Shown here: piece by piece, positions 35,223 through 44,527 of the stretch | Layout of the letters: each line of letters begins with the position of its first letter | Position numbering within the stretch: position 1 is the stretch's first letter | Origin: an uncultured Eubacteriales bacterium | GTDB lineage: Bacteria > Bacillota > Clostridia > Peptostreptococcales > Anaerovoracaceae | Length of the DNA: 64,000 nt | Direction: 5' to 3' | Assembly (NCBI GenBank): GCA_910583765.1 | Contig: CAJTYS010000014.1 | Span: 18,783 to 82,782, forward strand | Program-made: the position numbers and the translations under genes | The notes under the pieces: generated by a model | Told to the model about the DNA's origin: nothing | Seen by the model: only the letters and a program-made list of their open reading frames with translations | Database searches by the model: none

Positions 35223-36845
35223 TTAACTGACTTGCCCCTGCTCGATCTGTATGATCCGATCATATCGTTCCTTTAGCGCTTCCTGCATGTGATGGGTGAT
35301 GGTGATCAAGGTCAATCCATTTTCCGCAAGCAGGCTCCCCTCAATGTCACGGGCCGTTTTTTGATCCACAGCTGACGTCCCTTCATCCAAGATCAGGACT
35401 GGAGTCCTGCGGATCAAAGCTCTGGCCACAGCGATTCTTTGCCGCTGGCCGCCGGAAAGCCGATTGCCGTTTTCTCCGGTCTTTGCGTAAAGACCGCCTT
35501 CTAACTGGGGCAGAAACTTTTTCACTCCGCTTTTGCTCAGCGCCTGCTCCAGTTCTGTCTCGGAAAAATCCTGACCAAGACAGATATTATCATAAATGTC
35601 AGTATCAAAGAGATAAACATTCTGATGGATCAATGACACCACTTGACTCAATTCCTGGCGATCCAAATCTTTCACCTCTTTGTCATCATAAAAAATGCTT
35701 CCCTGATAGTTTTGAGAATATCCGGTCATCAGCTTTGTCAAAGTGGTTTTTCCACATCCGCTCTCCCCCAGCAGCGCGTATTTTCCACCTGGTTTCAATT
35801 CCAAATCAATGCCCTGGAGCACTTCCTTGCCAGGCTCATAAGCAAACCTTACGTTTTTCAGCGTCAGTCCTTTTTGAAAGCTGGTGTTCCTGCGGGCGCA
35901 TTCATCCTCCTGGTCCGCTTGGCTGTTGCAAAAGCGCCCCAGCTTTTCGATAATCGGTTTCACGCTGGTCATCTTCGGCACGTTCTGCATCAGTACCAGC
36001 ACAGGCACGCTGAAGGTAGAACTCAGCTGGATCAAAGCCAGCAGCGTCCCTGCGGTGATCTTTCCCCGCAGCACCATATAGGCGGCCACAAAGACCACCA
36101 CTACCGTACTCAAAGTGGACAGCATGTCTGCCAAGCTTTCATTGACCGCAATGAAACAGTCCACACGAAATTTAGCAGTGACCGCAGCCCTGTTTTCCTG
36201 TTGAAATTTGCGGCGAATATGACTGCCAATGGAAAAACTTCTGATGACTTCATAGCCGCTGAAAAAGTCCTTTGTCTTTTCCGTGAACGCGGCCAATGCG
36301 TCAGAATAACGATCCTGCCGCTGCTGCAGCGCTTTCCCAAACAAAAGGGGCACCAAGAACATCAGCAGAAGAAACCCCAGCAGGATCCCAGTCACCATGG
36401 GACTGAGCCAGCAAAGAATCGCTAAGGTAGCCAAAAATAATACGATCATTTGGCAGGAAAGCAGCAATGGGGTCAGATAATTTTCTTCGATCAGTTTCAC
36501 ATCATTGACCACTGCTGACAAATAATCCGCGGAATTGCTTTTATAGTAGCTTTCCGGCCTTTTGCGCATCACGCCATCGAAGATCCTGGCCCGCAGGCTG
36601 CGAGTCACGTTCCGCAGCAACACTTTTCCACAAATGGCCTCGGCAAAGCTCAATGCGCAGAGAGCTGCCATATATCCCAAAATCACTGGCAGCAGCTGAC
36701 GAAATCCATTCATGTCCTGCCTCACGGCAACATCTAAAATATGCTGCAGCAAAATGGAAACAAACGCAATAGCGACTGCGTTGACTGCTCCCAGCACTAC
36801 AGCCAGGGCCAATGTCCACTTATCTTTTTTCACACAAATTTTCAT
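35223..36845 (-). CDS. ABC exporter, fused membrane and ATPase domains
   Basis: A 540-residue half-transporter with a six-helix type I exporter domain (about 1-310) and a C-terminal ATPase. The ATPase has Walker A 'GESGCGKTT' (near 358), signature 'LSGGQRQR' (near 455) and Walker B 'VLILDEGTSA'. In the Walker B/D-loop region a Gly replaces the common Pro/Ala of 'DEPTSA/DEATSA'. The ATG at 36843-36845 has AAGGAGG upstream. It is transcribed in the same direction as the ArsR-type gene behind it, which probably regulates it. The substrate is unknown; peptides, drugs or lipids are typical. Confidence 0.9.
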   Translation of the reverse strand: MKICVKKDKWTLALAVVLGAVNAVAIAFVSILLQHILDVAVRQDMNGFRQLLPVILGYMAALCALSFAEAICGKVLLRNVTRSLRARIFDGVMRKRPESYYKSNSADYLSAVVNDVKLIEENYLTPLLLSCQMIVLFLATLAILCWLSPMVTGILLGFLLLMFLVPLLFGKALQQRQDRYSDALAAFTEKTKDFFSGYEVIRSFSIGSHIRRKFQQENRAAVTAKFRVDCFIAVNESLADMLSTLSTVVVVFVAAYMVLRGKITAGTLLALIQLSSTFSVPVLVLMQNVPKMTSVKPIIEKLGRFCNSQADQEDECARRNTSFQKGLTLKNVRFAYEPGKEVLQGIDLELKPGGKYALLGESGCGKTTLTKLMTGYSQNYQGSIFYDDKEVKDLDRQELSQVVSLIHQNVYLFDTDIYDNICLGQDFSETELEQALSKSGVKKFLPQLEGGLYAKTGENGNRLSGGQRQRIAVARALIRRTPVLILDEGTSAVDQKTARDIEGSLLAENGLTLITITHHMQEALKERYDRIIQIEQGQVS

Positions 36846-36986
36846 AGCTCCTCCTTTTATATCAATGAAATATATTTTATGTTTATAGAATATCATGTTA
36901 TTTTAAATTCGTCAACTATATTTTATAATCATCGAATATTAATCGCCGCTGCATGATAGAATTCTCCAGCTTTCTGCATTTGCTCT

Positions 36987-38018
36987 TTACAACAGCAATT
37001 CTCCGATGCTATCCATGAACTCTCGCACCGCGTTTTCTTTCAACACATAATAGACTCTGCCGTCTTTTTTTTCTACCCCCACGAACTCGCAGGCAAAAAG
37101 CACATTCATGTGGTGGGACATGGTGGATGGTGACAAATTCATGGATTCTGCTAGTTCCAAGTTATATTTGCTGGATCGTTTCAGCTGACAGAGGATATCC
37201 AGCTTGCTCTTGTCGCTGAGCGCCTTCATCCTGGCAATCAAACGCTCCTTTTTTTCATCCAGGGACATCCCTTTCTTGACTAAATACTGAACAAAGATTC
37301 CCTGGTAGGCTTGCGTATAACAAATGATCTGAGAACTTCCGGCAGCAAAAGATGGGTACACTACCGCTCCTGGCACGCAGGCATCCGCGATCTCCAGGAA
37401 TTGCTGGTCCTCATGCTTTTTGTAAGCGCTCATGAAAGGCTCTAGCGTCTTCTCCATATCGGAAATCGCTTGTTCAAAAGCAGGGAGATTGGCTGTCACA
37501 AGCTCTATCAAAATGGACATCCAATGGACTGGCTGCTCTAAAAACTCCATCAAATGCCATTTCAGGCTGTCCTTGGCTGCTAACTCAGAAAGAAACCGGA
37601 TGACTTCCCGTTCCTCTTGAAACCGCAGCTGGATCTTTCGCTCCAAAGGGCCTAGCTCATCCCCCTCATCCTGCAGGATCCATGCCGCGAGACTTCTAAT
37701 CTCCACATCCGTCACATGGGTGAAATCCTGGAACCACTCTCTGTTTTCCACTAAAAGCACTGTCAGCAGCAGCAGGAAATTTTCTTCTCCGTCACGAAAG
37801 AAAAAATCAAAATGTTCCTTTCGCACCATGTGTTTTTTAAAACACCGCACATAACGTTCGCTCACCTTGTAATACTTTTTGTAAAACTTTTCCCCATCCA
37901 CGCCAAAAGCATTGATCTGCTCCACGATTTTCTCTTTGTCCATCTTCTGTGCGCTGCCGTAGAGCAGAGACAGGGTTTCAAAGATCGGGTCAAATTCATA
38001 CTTGATCTGCAGCTCCAT
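36987..38018 (-). CDS. ArsR-type winged-helix regulator with large N-terminal domain
   Basis: A 343-residue protein whose C-terminal 80 residues are an ArsR/SmtB-like winged helix ('KALSDKSKLDILCQLKRSSKYNLELAESMNLSPSTMSHHMNVLFACEFVGVEKKDGRVYYVL'). The first 240 residues are helical and not assignable. No CxxC metal motif is seen in the recognition helix. GGAGG precedes the ATG. It is divergent from feoAB, with 117 bp between starts, and precedes the ABC exporter by 141 bp, so it may regulate either side. Confidence 0.78.
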   Translation of the reverse strand: MELQIKYEFDPIFETLSLLYGSAQKMDKEKIVEQINAFGVDGEKFYKKYYKVSERYVRCFKKHMVRKEHFDFFFRDGEENFLLLLTVLLVENREWFQDFTHVTDVEIRSLAAWILQDEGDELGPLERKIQLRFQEEREVIRFLSELAAKDSLKWHLMEFLEQPVHWMSILIELVTANLPAFEQAISDMEKTLEPFMSAYKKHEDQQFLEIADACVPGAVVYPSFAAGSSQIICYTQAYQGIFVQYLVKKGMSLDEKKERLIARMKALSDKSKLDILCQLKRSSKYNLELAESMNLSPSTMSHHMNVLFACEFVGVEKKDGRVYYVLKENAVREFMDSIGELLL

Positions 38019-38087
38019 ATCATTGTACCTCCCTAAAAAGTTACATTTATTATATGCGCAGCTGGAGACTTCGTCAATTCCTTCCTC

Positions 38088-38116
38088 TTGACAAAATCAG
38101 TTAGTTAAACTAAACT
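38088..38116 (+). promoter_or_regulatory. feoAB promoter with DtxR-like palindrome
   Basis: TTGACA (38088-38093), 17-nt spacer, TAAACT (38111-38116). The palindrome TTAGTT-A-AACTAA (38101-38113) fills the spacer and touches the -10. It resembles TTAGGTTAGCCTAACCTAA-type DtxR/IdeR boxes, so iron-dependent repression is likely (inference). Confidence 0.7.
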
Positions 38117-38135
38117 AAGTTTGGAGGATACGAAT

Positions 38136-40490
38136 ATGACACTAAAAGAATTACAACCTGGCCAAAGCGCTTGCATTGTATCGGTAGGCGGAGAAGGCGC
38201 TTTGAGACAGCACTTTCTGGATATGGGCTTGATCCCCGGCGCAGAAGTGACTGTGATCAAGCTCGCGCCTATGGGAGATCCCATGGAGCTGCGGCTTCAT
38301 AGCTATGAATTGACCCTGCGTCTCGCTGACGCGGAACAAATAGAGATCAGCGATGTCCATCATGCGGACATGACAGAAACAAAACCTGGATTTTCTCCAA
38401 AATCCCAGCATCCTGGACTTGGAGAAAGAGGCATCTACCACACGAAGACAGCCAGTGAACCTCTGCCTCAAGGACAGCAGCTCACCTTTGCTCTGGCAGG
38501 GAACCAGAACTGCGGAAAAACCACGTTGTTCAATCAAATGACCGGTTCCAACCAGCATGTGGGAAATTTCCCTGGCGTGACCGTTGACCGCAAGGATGGG
38601 GTGATCAAAGGCTGGAACAACACGTTAGTGACCGATCTTCCCGGCATCTATTCCATGTCTCCTTACAGCAGTGAAGAACTTGTGACCAGGCAATTCCTGC
38701 TGGAAAGCAGACCTAAGGCCATCATCAACATTGTGGACGCCACGAATATCGAACGGAACTTGTACCTGACCATGCAGCTCATGGAACTGGGTCTGCCGAT
38801 GGTCCTGGCTCTCAACATGATGGATGAGCTGCGGGAAAACGGCGGCTCTATCCATGTCAATGAAATGGAGTCCATGTTAGGCATTCCAGTCATCCCCATC
38901 GCCGCAGCAAAAAACGAAGGGATCCAAGAATTGATCGACCATGCCATACATATCGCCCAGTACCAAGAGCGGCCGGGCCGAGCTGATTTCTGCGATCCAG
39001 AGGATCATCAGGGCGCAGTGCATCGATGTCTCCATGCCATCATGCACTTGATCGAAGATCATGCGAAGCGAGAACAGATCCCCCTTCGATTCGCTGCCAG
39101 CAAATTGGCGGAGGGAGATGAAAAGATCTTAAAACAGCTGAAGCTAGATCAAAATGAACAGGAGATCTTAGGGCATGTGATCAAGCAGATGGAAGATGAG
39201 CGAGGTCTCGATCAAGCTGCCGCTATCGCGGACATGCGGTTCCAATTTATTGAAGAAGTATGCGCCCGCACAGTGGTGAAGCCCCGGGAGAGCAAGGAAC
39301 ATACTAGAAGCCTGAAAATTGATCAGATCCTTACAGGAAAATTCACTGCCTTACCTGCCTTCGCAGGGATTATGGCCCTGGTTTTCTGGCTCACCTTTGG
39401 CATCATCGGCACCTGGCTCTCAGACCTTTTGGACGCAGGCATCACCTGGCTTTCTGGACTGGTGGACCAGGGGCTGAGGGCTTATGAGATCAATCCGGTC
39501 ATCCATTCCCTGGTGATCGATGGCGTGTTTGCGGGCGTGGGAAGCGTCCTTAGCTTCCTGCCGATTATCGTCACCCTGTTTTTCTTTCTTTCCATACTGG
39601 AAGACAGCGGTTACATGGCCAGGGTCGCTTTTGTCATGGATAAACTGCTGCGAAAAGTAGGGCTTTCCGGCAGGAGCATTGTGCCTATGCTGGTGGGCTT
39701 TGGCTGCACGGTGCCTGGCGTAATGGCAAGCCGCACCCTTCCTTCGGAGCGAGATCGAAAGATGACGATCTTATTGACGCCTTTTATGAGCTGTTCCGCC
39801 AAGCTGCCGATCTACGCTCTGTTCACTGCGGCGTTTTTCCCAAAATACGGCGCAGCAGTAATGATCGCTCTTTACTTCACAGGGATTCTGGTAGGCATCT
39901 TGTATGCCTTTTTGCTAAAAGGGACCATGTTCAAAGGAGAACCCGTGCCTTTTGTCATGGAGCTTCCCAATTACCGGCTGCCTGGTCTGAAAAACGTATG
40001 GCAGCTGCTGTGGGAAAAAGCCCGAGATTTTATTACTCGAGCTTTTACCGTGATTTTCATAGCAACGATCATTATTTGGTTTTTGCAGACATTTGACAGC
40101 CGTCTCAATGTGGTGACAGATTCCCAGGAAAGCCTGCTGGCTGCCATTGCCGGAGTCATTGCTCCGATCTTTCTTCCGCTGGGATTTGGCGACTGGAAGA
40201 TTTCTACGGCCCTGATCACCGGCTTCACGGCCAAGGAAAGCGTGGTTTCCACGCTGACTGTGCTTTTAGGAGGAAGCACGGATGCTCTTGCCAGTCTTTT
40301 CACGCCCCTGACCGCTATCGTGTTCCTGGTGTTCACGCTGCTCTACACGCCTTGCGTTGCCGCCATTTCCTCTGTTCGCCGAGATCTAGGTGGAAAGTGG
40401 GCCCTTGGCGTGGTCATGGTCCAGTGCGTCATCGCCTGGCTTATTGCCTGGATCGTCAGGCTGGCAGGCATGATGCTGGGGATTGGCTGA
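38136..40490 (+). CDS. feoB: FeoA-FeoB fusion, ferrous iron transporter
   Basis: A 784-residue fusion of a FeoA-type SH3-like domain (residues 1-75: 'LKELQPGQSACIVSVGGEGALRQHFLDMGLIPGAEVTVIK') with complete FeoB. The G domain has 'GNQNCGKTTLFNQMTG' (near 128), 'VGNFPGVTVD' and 'DLPGIYSM'. The membrane part contains the two Gate motifs, 'GFGCTVPGVMASRTLPSERDRKMTILLTPFMSCSAKLP' (near 525) and 'GFTAKESVVSTL' (near 695). It imports Fe2+. GGAGG lies 8 nt before the ATG at 38136. Separate feoA genes are more common; the fusion occurs in some Clostridia. Confidence 0.95.
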   Translation: MTLKELQPGQSACIVSVGGEGALRQHFLDMGLIPGAEVTVIKLAPMGDPMELRLHSYELTLRLADAEQIEISDVHHADMTETKPGFSPKSQHPGLGERGIYHTKTASEPLPQGQQLTFALAGNQNCGKTTLFNQMTGSNQHVGNFPGVTVDRKDGVIKGWNNTLVTDLPGIYSMSPYSSEELVTRQFLLESRPKAIINIVDATNIERNLYLTMQLMELGLPMVLALNMMDELRENGGSIHVNEMESMLGIPVIPIAAAKNEGIQELIDHAIHIAQYQERPGRADFCDPEDHQGAVHRCLHAIMHLIEDHAKREQIPLRFAASKLAEGDEKILKQLKLDQNEQEILGHVIKQMEDERGLDQAAAIADMRFQFIEEVCARTVVKPRESKEHTRSLKIDQILTGKFTALPAFAGIMALVFWLTFGIIGTWLSDLLDAGITWLSGLVDQGLRAYEINPVIHSLVIDGVFAGVGSVLSFLPIIVTLFFFLSILEDSGYMARVAFVMDKLLRKVGLSGRSIVPMLVGFGCTVPGVMASRTLPSERDRKMTILLTPFMSCSAKLPIYALFTAAFFPKYGAAVMIALYFTGILVGILYAFLLKGTMFKGEPVPFVMELPNYRLPGLKNVWQLLWEKARDFITRAFTVIFIATIIIWFLQTFDSRLNVVTDSQESLLAAIAGVIAPIFLPLGFGDWKISTALITGFTAKESVVSTLTVLLGGSTDALASLFTPLTAIVFLVFTLLYTPCVAAISSVRRDLGGKWALGVVMVQCVIAWLIAWIVRLAGMMLGIG

Positions 40491-40621
40491 TGCTCCCTTG
40501 TTCCATTTCATTTCCAGTGTATCCAGGCAATTTGGCAATTTGGCCAGCATGCCATTGCATAGGACACTTCCTGCGGAAAGGATCCTTTCTGCCCATCTCA
40601 TTGTTCCTACTGTGCATCATG

Positions 40622-40653
40622 AAAAGTGCGCTTGTTGATCAAGCGCACTTTTT
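40622..40653. terminator. Bidirectional terminator between feoAB and the chemoreceptor gene
   Basis: Perfect 13-bp stem AAAAGTGCGCTTG / CAAGCGCACTTTT with a 5-nt loop and a T run rightward. It serves two convergent genes. Confidence 0.9.
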
Positions 40654-40716
40654 AAAAGCTTTATGCTATTGTCTTTCATCCATTCTTTTTCAAAGCAACA
40701 ATGTTCCTCCTAGAAT

Positions 40717-42009
40717 CTAGCCAACTTTGAATTCTGCCATCAGATTGTGCATTGTGTCCGCCTGATTAGACAGCTGTTCACCAGCTGCCGCGCATTCTTC
40801 GCTAGTAGCGGAATTCGTCTGTACCACTGCGGAAATCTGTTCGATCCCTTCATTCACCTGAGCGATGGCATCTGTCTGATTTCCAATAGCGATGGTCACA
40901 TCTCCCATCAGACTAACAGCTTTTCCAGCTAGCTGGGCAGTTTCGTCCAAAGCCGCCGTTACTTTTCCCATGACCTCGGAGCCTTCCCGCACTGCGTTGA
41001 CCGATGTTTCAATCAGATCCTTCGTGGCTTTTGCCGCTTCATCGGATTTAGAAGCCAAGTTGCGCACTTCATCAGCCACAACAGCGAATCCTTTTCCAGC
41101 TGTACCTGCCCGAGCCGCCTCGACAGCAGCGTTCAGAGCCAGGATATTCGTCTGAAAAGCAATGTCTTCGATGGTAGAAATAATCTTGCCAATCTCCTGT
41201 GATGAAGTGGAGATGTTTTCCATGGCCACGCTGAGCTGACGAACATGTTCATTGCTGGACAGCAGCTTCTGTCCGGCTTCATTTCCGCTGCTGTTCGCTT
41301 CATCCGCGTCAGCTGCGGTCTTCTTGGAGTTGTCAGAAATCTCAGCCATGGTTGCAGACAGCTCTTCTACGGAACTGGCCTGCTCCGTTACGCTCTGCGC
41401 CAAATGCTGCGCGCTCTCAGACACCTGTCCCACACCAGCGTTCACCTGATCCGCGACCGTGGTGATCTGATTCATGGTGTGCTTCATCTTGTCAGCAATG
41501 GAACGGAACGATACTAACAGAGGCCGGAAGCCGCCTATGTACTCGTTAGGACAAACTGAATCAACTGTGAAATCACCTTCAGCCATGGTTGCCAAGAAAG
41601 CGTTCTCATCGCTGATGATGGCATTCAATTTCCGAGACAGTTCGCGAACCTGGTCGGACAAGACACCCAGTTCATCCGCGGAATGATAATCCAACTGAAC
41701 GTCTAAATCGCCCTGGGCCAGCTTCACAGTGGCATCCGCGATCTGTTTCACCGGAGTCTGGATGCTGCGGATGATCGCAGAAGCGAACACCAGGCTGACA
41801 ATGACAACCACAGCCAAGATCACAATCAGTATGATCATGGAAACCTCCACGATTTTGGTGGCTTCGCCGCTCAGTTCAGCCATTTCTTTCATGGTTCCGC
41901 TCATCCGACTCAACTGCACGAACGAAACAATGCCAATGATCAACATGCCGGCTATGGCAATGGCTACCATCAGGAACAGCTTGGCAGAAAGCTTCATGTC
42001 TTTAAACAT
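40717..42009 (-). CDS. Methyl-accepting chemotaxis protein with no extracellular sensor
   Basis: A 430-residue chemoreceptor with helices at about 10-33 and 53-77 and only about 20 residues between them, so no ligand-binding domain is outside the cell. A HAMP segment (about 78-130) and the signalling coiled coil follow, with the hairpin tip 'IEDIAFQTNILALNAAVEAARAGTAGKGFAVVADEVRNLA' near 285. It likely senses membrane state, energy or a partner protein. AGGAGG precedes the ATG. The XRE gene lies 35 bp upstream on the same strand. Confidence 0.93.
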   Translation of the reverse strand: MFKDMKLSAKLFLMVAIAIAGMLIIGIVSFVQLSRMSGTMKEMAELSGEATKIVEVSMIILIVILAVVVIVSLVFASAIIRSIQTPVKQIADATVKLAQGDLDVQLDYHSADELGVLSDQVRELSRKLNAIISDENAFLATMAEGDFTVDSVCPNEYIGGFRPLLVSFRSIADKMKHTMNQITTVADQVNAGVGQVSESAQHLAQSVTEQASSVEELSATMAEISDNSKKTAADADEANSSGNEAGQKLLSSNEHVRQLSVAMENISTSSQEIGKIISTIEDIAFQTNILALNAAVEAARAGTAGKGFAVVADEVRNLASKSDEAAKATKDLIETSVNAVREGSEVMGKVTAALDETAQLAGKAVSLMGDVTIAIGNQTDAIAQVNEGIEQISAVVQTNSATSEECAAAGEQLSNQADTMHNLMAEFKVG

Positions 42010-42044
42010 ATGTAATTCCTCCTAAAATGAAATAATCCTGTGCT

Positions 42045-42347
42045 TTATTTTTTGGTCGTGAAAACTCGCAAAAAATGATCCAAAGCAGTTTGCTGTTCTT
42101 TTGTCAGGTCCGGAATCTTGATGGTATAAACATGATCCAGTCCCAATAAATAGTCCAGGGACGTATCCAATAAAACCGCGATTTGCCTTGCCCGATCTAA
42201 CGATGGATCCTGCACATTGTTTTCGTACCGATAAATCGTTTCTTTGCTCACGCCCAGCTTCTTGGCGAACACTGCTCTGGAAAAGCCGCGTTCTTCCCGC
42301 AGCTGCCTTAATCTATAGCCAAAATCGTAAACAATTTCATTCGACAT
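42045..42347 (-). CDS. XRE-family transcriptional regulator
   Basis: A 100-residue protein with an N-terminal HTH (about 9-65: 'LRQLREERGFSRAVFAKKLGVSKETIYRYENN') and a short tail. GAGGTG precedes the ATG. It sits just upstream of the chemoreceptor gene, and may be cotranscribed with it. The dyad at 42391-42428 in front of it may be its own operator. Confidence 0.85.
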   Translation of the reverse strand: MSNEIVYDFGYRLRQLREERGFSRAVFAKKLGVSKETIYRYENNVQDPSLDRARQIAVLLDTSLDYLLGLDHVYTIKIPDLTKEQQTALDHFLRVFTTKK

Positions 42348-42390
42348 ACCGACACCTCATGCACTCTATTGTACCCCACAGAAATATACG

Positions 42391-42428
42391 AAATACGATG
42401 TTAAACCATTAATATAATAGTCGTATTT
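42391..42428. repeat. Dyad AAATACGA...TCGTATTT upstream of the XRE gene
   Basis: Two perfect 8-bp arms (42391-42398, 42421-42428) separated by 22 nt of AT-rich DNA. It is a candidate operator for the adjacent XRE protein; the core promoter could not be placed with certainty. Confidence 0.45.
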
Positions 42429-42457
42429 AGTTGTTTTTTTAGAATTTACTCCTGACC

Positions 42458-44527
42458 TTAGCCATGTTCTTCCACATTGCGCTTAAAACTAACGTAGGTG
42501 ACCGCGAAATACACTAGATAGATGCTGAAAAACAGCAGTATGGTTTTGCCGAAAAACTCACCTGCGAAGGCCGGCACGCCAGTCAGCTCCACAAACCGTC
42601 CGCTGATGAACAAGATCATCTTCCCGCTGATGACCATGGCCAGGAGCGCCGGACACAAGTAATACGCTGCCAGCTGTTTCAGCACCAGCCGGCCTCTTTC
42701 CCGCTGCCCCATTCCCAGCTTCGCGAGCACGTCATAGCGAAATTTATACTTTGCCGAATCGCTGAGCTGCTGCACGGAAAGCACAGTCACTGCCACGCAC
42801 ACGAACACCAGGCCAATGTAAAACAAAGGGATGATAAGAGAGGCCAGCATGTATTTGACCTCCGAGATCAAATCATCCCTTACCAGCACATATGCGGAAA
42901 AAGAAATGATGGTGTCAGAGCCGGGACACAGGTCGCTGTCTCCATATCCTGACGTTTCTTCATCATCCAGATCCATTTGCCGCTCTAGCTGTCCCTGCAG
43001 GCCCGAAGGAGCCTCTCCCTGCAGATCCACTGCCAGCTCAGAATAGTAGGGCTCCATTCGCTCCAGCACTTTATCCGGAACCACGATCATGTAATCCGCG
43101 CCATTATGTCCGTCCTGAGAAAAAGGCTCCGCTCGGATTCCGGCGCAGGAAAGAAATCCCCTGCCCTCCGCTGTTTTCAACCGCAAATCAGCGCCAATAC
43201 CCTGGACTTCCTCTTCAAGACGGGGCTTCACCTGCAGCAGGTATTCATCCTGTTCCAGCGCCACTTCCTCATATCCCAGCATGCCCCGCAAATGATTGTA
43301 ATCGGCAAGGCCCATGTAAGTGTCCTTGGCATAGTAACAACATGCGTCCGAATCCAGCTCTTTTTGAATCTTGTCTCTGTTAGGCGCGCCGTCCGTTTCC
43401 CGGTATATGGTCCCCCAGGCCTTCAAATGGGTCAGCATCCAGGTGTTCACCTGCGTTTTTCCATCCGTGTATATCCGATAAGAAAAACACTGGGCAGGAC
43501 CTGCCGTTTTTTCAATCAGGTTCTTTTCATCAGCGAAAGTTTCTGCCGTGTCACTGCTGTATATCTGTGTGTCAAAAGGAAATTTCTCCTTTAAAACCGT
43601 GTTTTCGTATTCACTGAACATCAAGGCCACGGACGCGCCCATAAGCGCCAGAGTGAACAGGGCTGTCAAGGTGCCCATGGTGAACTGCATGGTCCTGATC
43701 TTAGATGCGAACTGCCGCAGCAAAAACAGCCTGTGGCCTTTATAAATAGCGCTGCCTTTCTTTCTCACATAACAGATGATCCATGCGGAAAGCCCCCGGT
43801 AAAACAGATAGATCGTCGCCACCAGACTGATCAAAAAAAGCGCCAGTTCCCCAGTGTTGGACAGCTTCCCCAGCAAGGCCCAAAATAAAAGGATGAACAG
43901 GATGGAAAGGGGCAGCCAGATCCGTTTTGCTTTTTCCCGATGCTCTTTCACTTCTTCATTGAGGCGCTTCGCGTCCATGAGATCACGGATGTTCATTTTT
44001 CTGAATTTGCCTTTGCACCGCAAAAGGGCCAGCAGATAGCAGCCCCCATAACAGGCTCCGGTCATGAGCAGGTTCCACTTATCAAAGGAAACGGACAGGT
44101 GGTATTCCAGCCGCACCATGGCGAACATCACGGCCCAGAGGACTTGCTGCAGCAGGATCCCCAGCAAAATCCCCGCTGCCAGCGCCGCGCCGCCCAGCAG
44201 CAGATTTTCCCGCATGTACAGTCGGGAAACCGTTTTCTTTTTCATGCCCAGCAGCAGATAAAGACCGAATTCGCTGCTCCGCTTTTCCAGCATGAACCGC
44301 ACCATATAGTTGATCAGCCAGGCCACGATCAAAAGGATAAAGAACGTAGCTAGTCCGATCATCACTTCCATGATGGGTTCCACTTCAAAATAAGCCTCCA
44401 CTTTGTTCTGCGTTATCAGACTGCTAAAGGCGTACATGAGGGCGGCCACGATGGTCATGGTGAGGATATAGACCATGTAATCCCTAGCCGAACGCTTCAT
44501 ATTGCGTACACTGAGTTTACCGAGCAT
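42458..44527 (-). CDS. BceB-type ABC transporter permease (FtsX family)
   Basis: A 689-residue permease with the BceB layout of ten helices and one large extracellular domain (about 335-555, between the second helix group and the last three helices). The N-terminal 'MLGKLSVRNMKRSARDYMVYILTMTI' is typical. The stop/start arrangement overlaps the ATPase by 11 bp. BceAB transporters protect against bacitracin-like or lantibiotic peptides and drive their own kinase. The start at 44525-44527 has AGGAGG; a GTG at 44537-44539 is an alternative. Confidence 0.9.
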   Translation of the reverse strand: MLGKLSVRNMKRSARDYMVYILTMTIVAALMYAFSSLITQNKVEAYFEVEPIMEVMIGLATFFILLIVAWLINYMVRFMLEKRSSEFGLYLLLGMKKKTVSRLYMRENLLLGGAALAAGILLGILLQQVLWAVMFAMVRLEYHLSVSFDKWNLLMTGACYGGCYLLALLRCKGKFRKMNIRDLMDAKRLNEEVKEHREKAKRIWLPLSILFILLFWALLGKLSNTGELALFLISLVATIYLFYRGLSAWIICYVRKKGSAIYKGHRLFLLRQFASKIRTMQFTMGTLTALFTLALMGASVALMFSEYENTVLKEKFPFDTQIYSSDTAETFADEKNLIEKTAGPAQCFSYRIYTDGKTQVNTWMLTHLKAWGTIYRETDGAPNRDKIQKELDSDACCYYAKDTYMGLADYNHLRGMLGYEEVALEQDEYLLQVKPRLEEEVQGIGADLRLKTAEGRGFLSCAGIRAEPFSQDGHNGADYMIVVPDKVLERMEPYYSELAVDLQGEAPSGLQGQLERQMDLDDEETSGYGDSDLCPGSDTIISFSAYVLVRDDLISEVKYMLASLIIPLFYIGLVFVCVAVTVLSVQQLSDSAKYKFRYDVLAKLGMGQRERGRLVLKQLAAYYLCPALLAMVISGKMILFISGRFVELTGVPAFAGEFFGKTILLFFSIYLVYFAVTYVSFKRNVEEHG

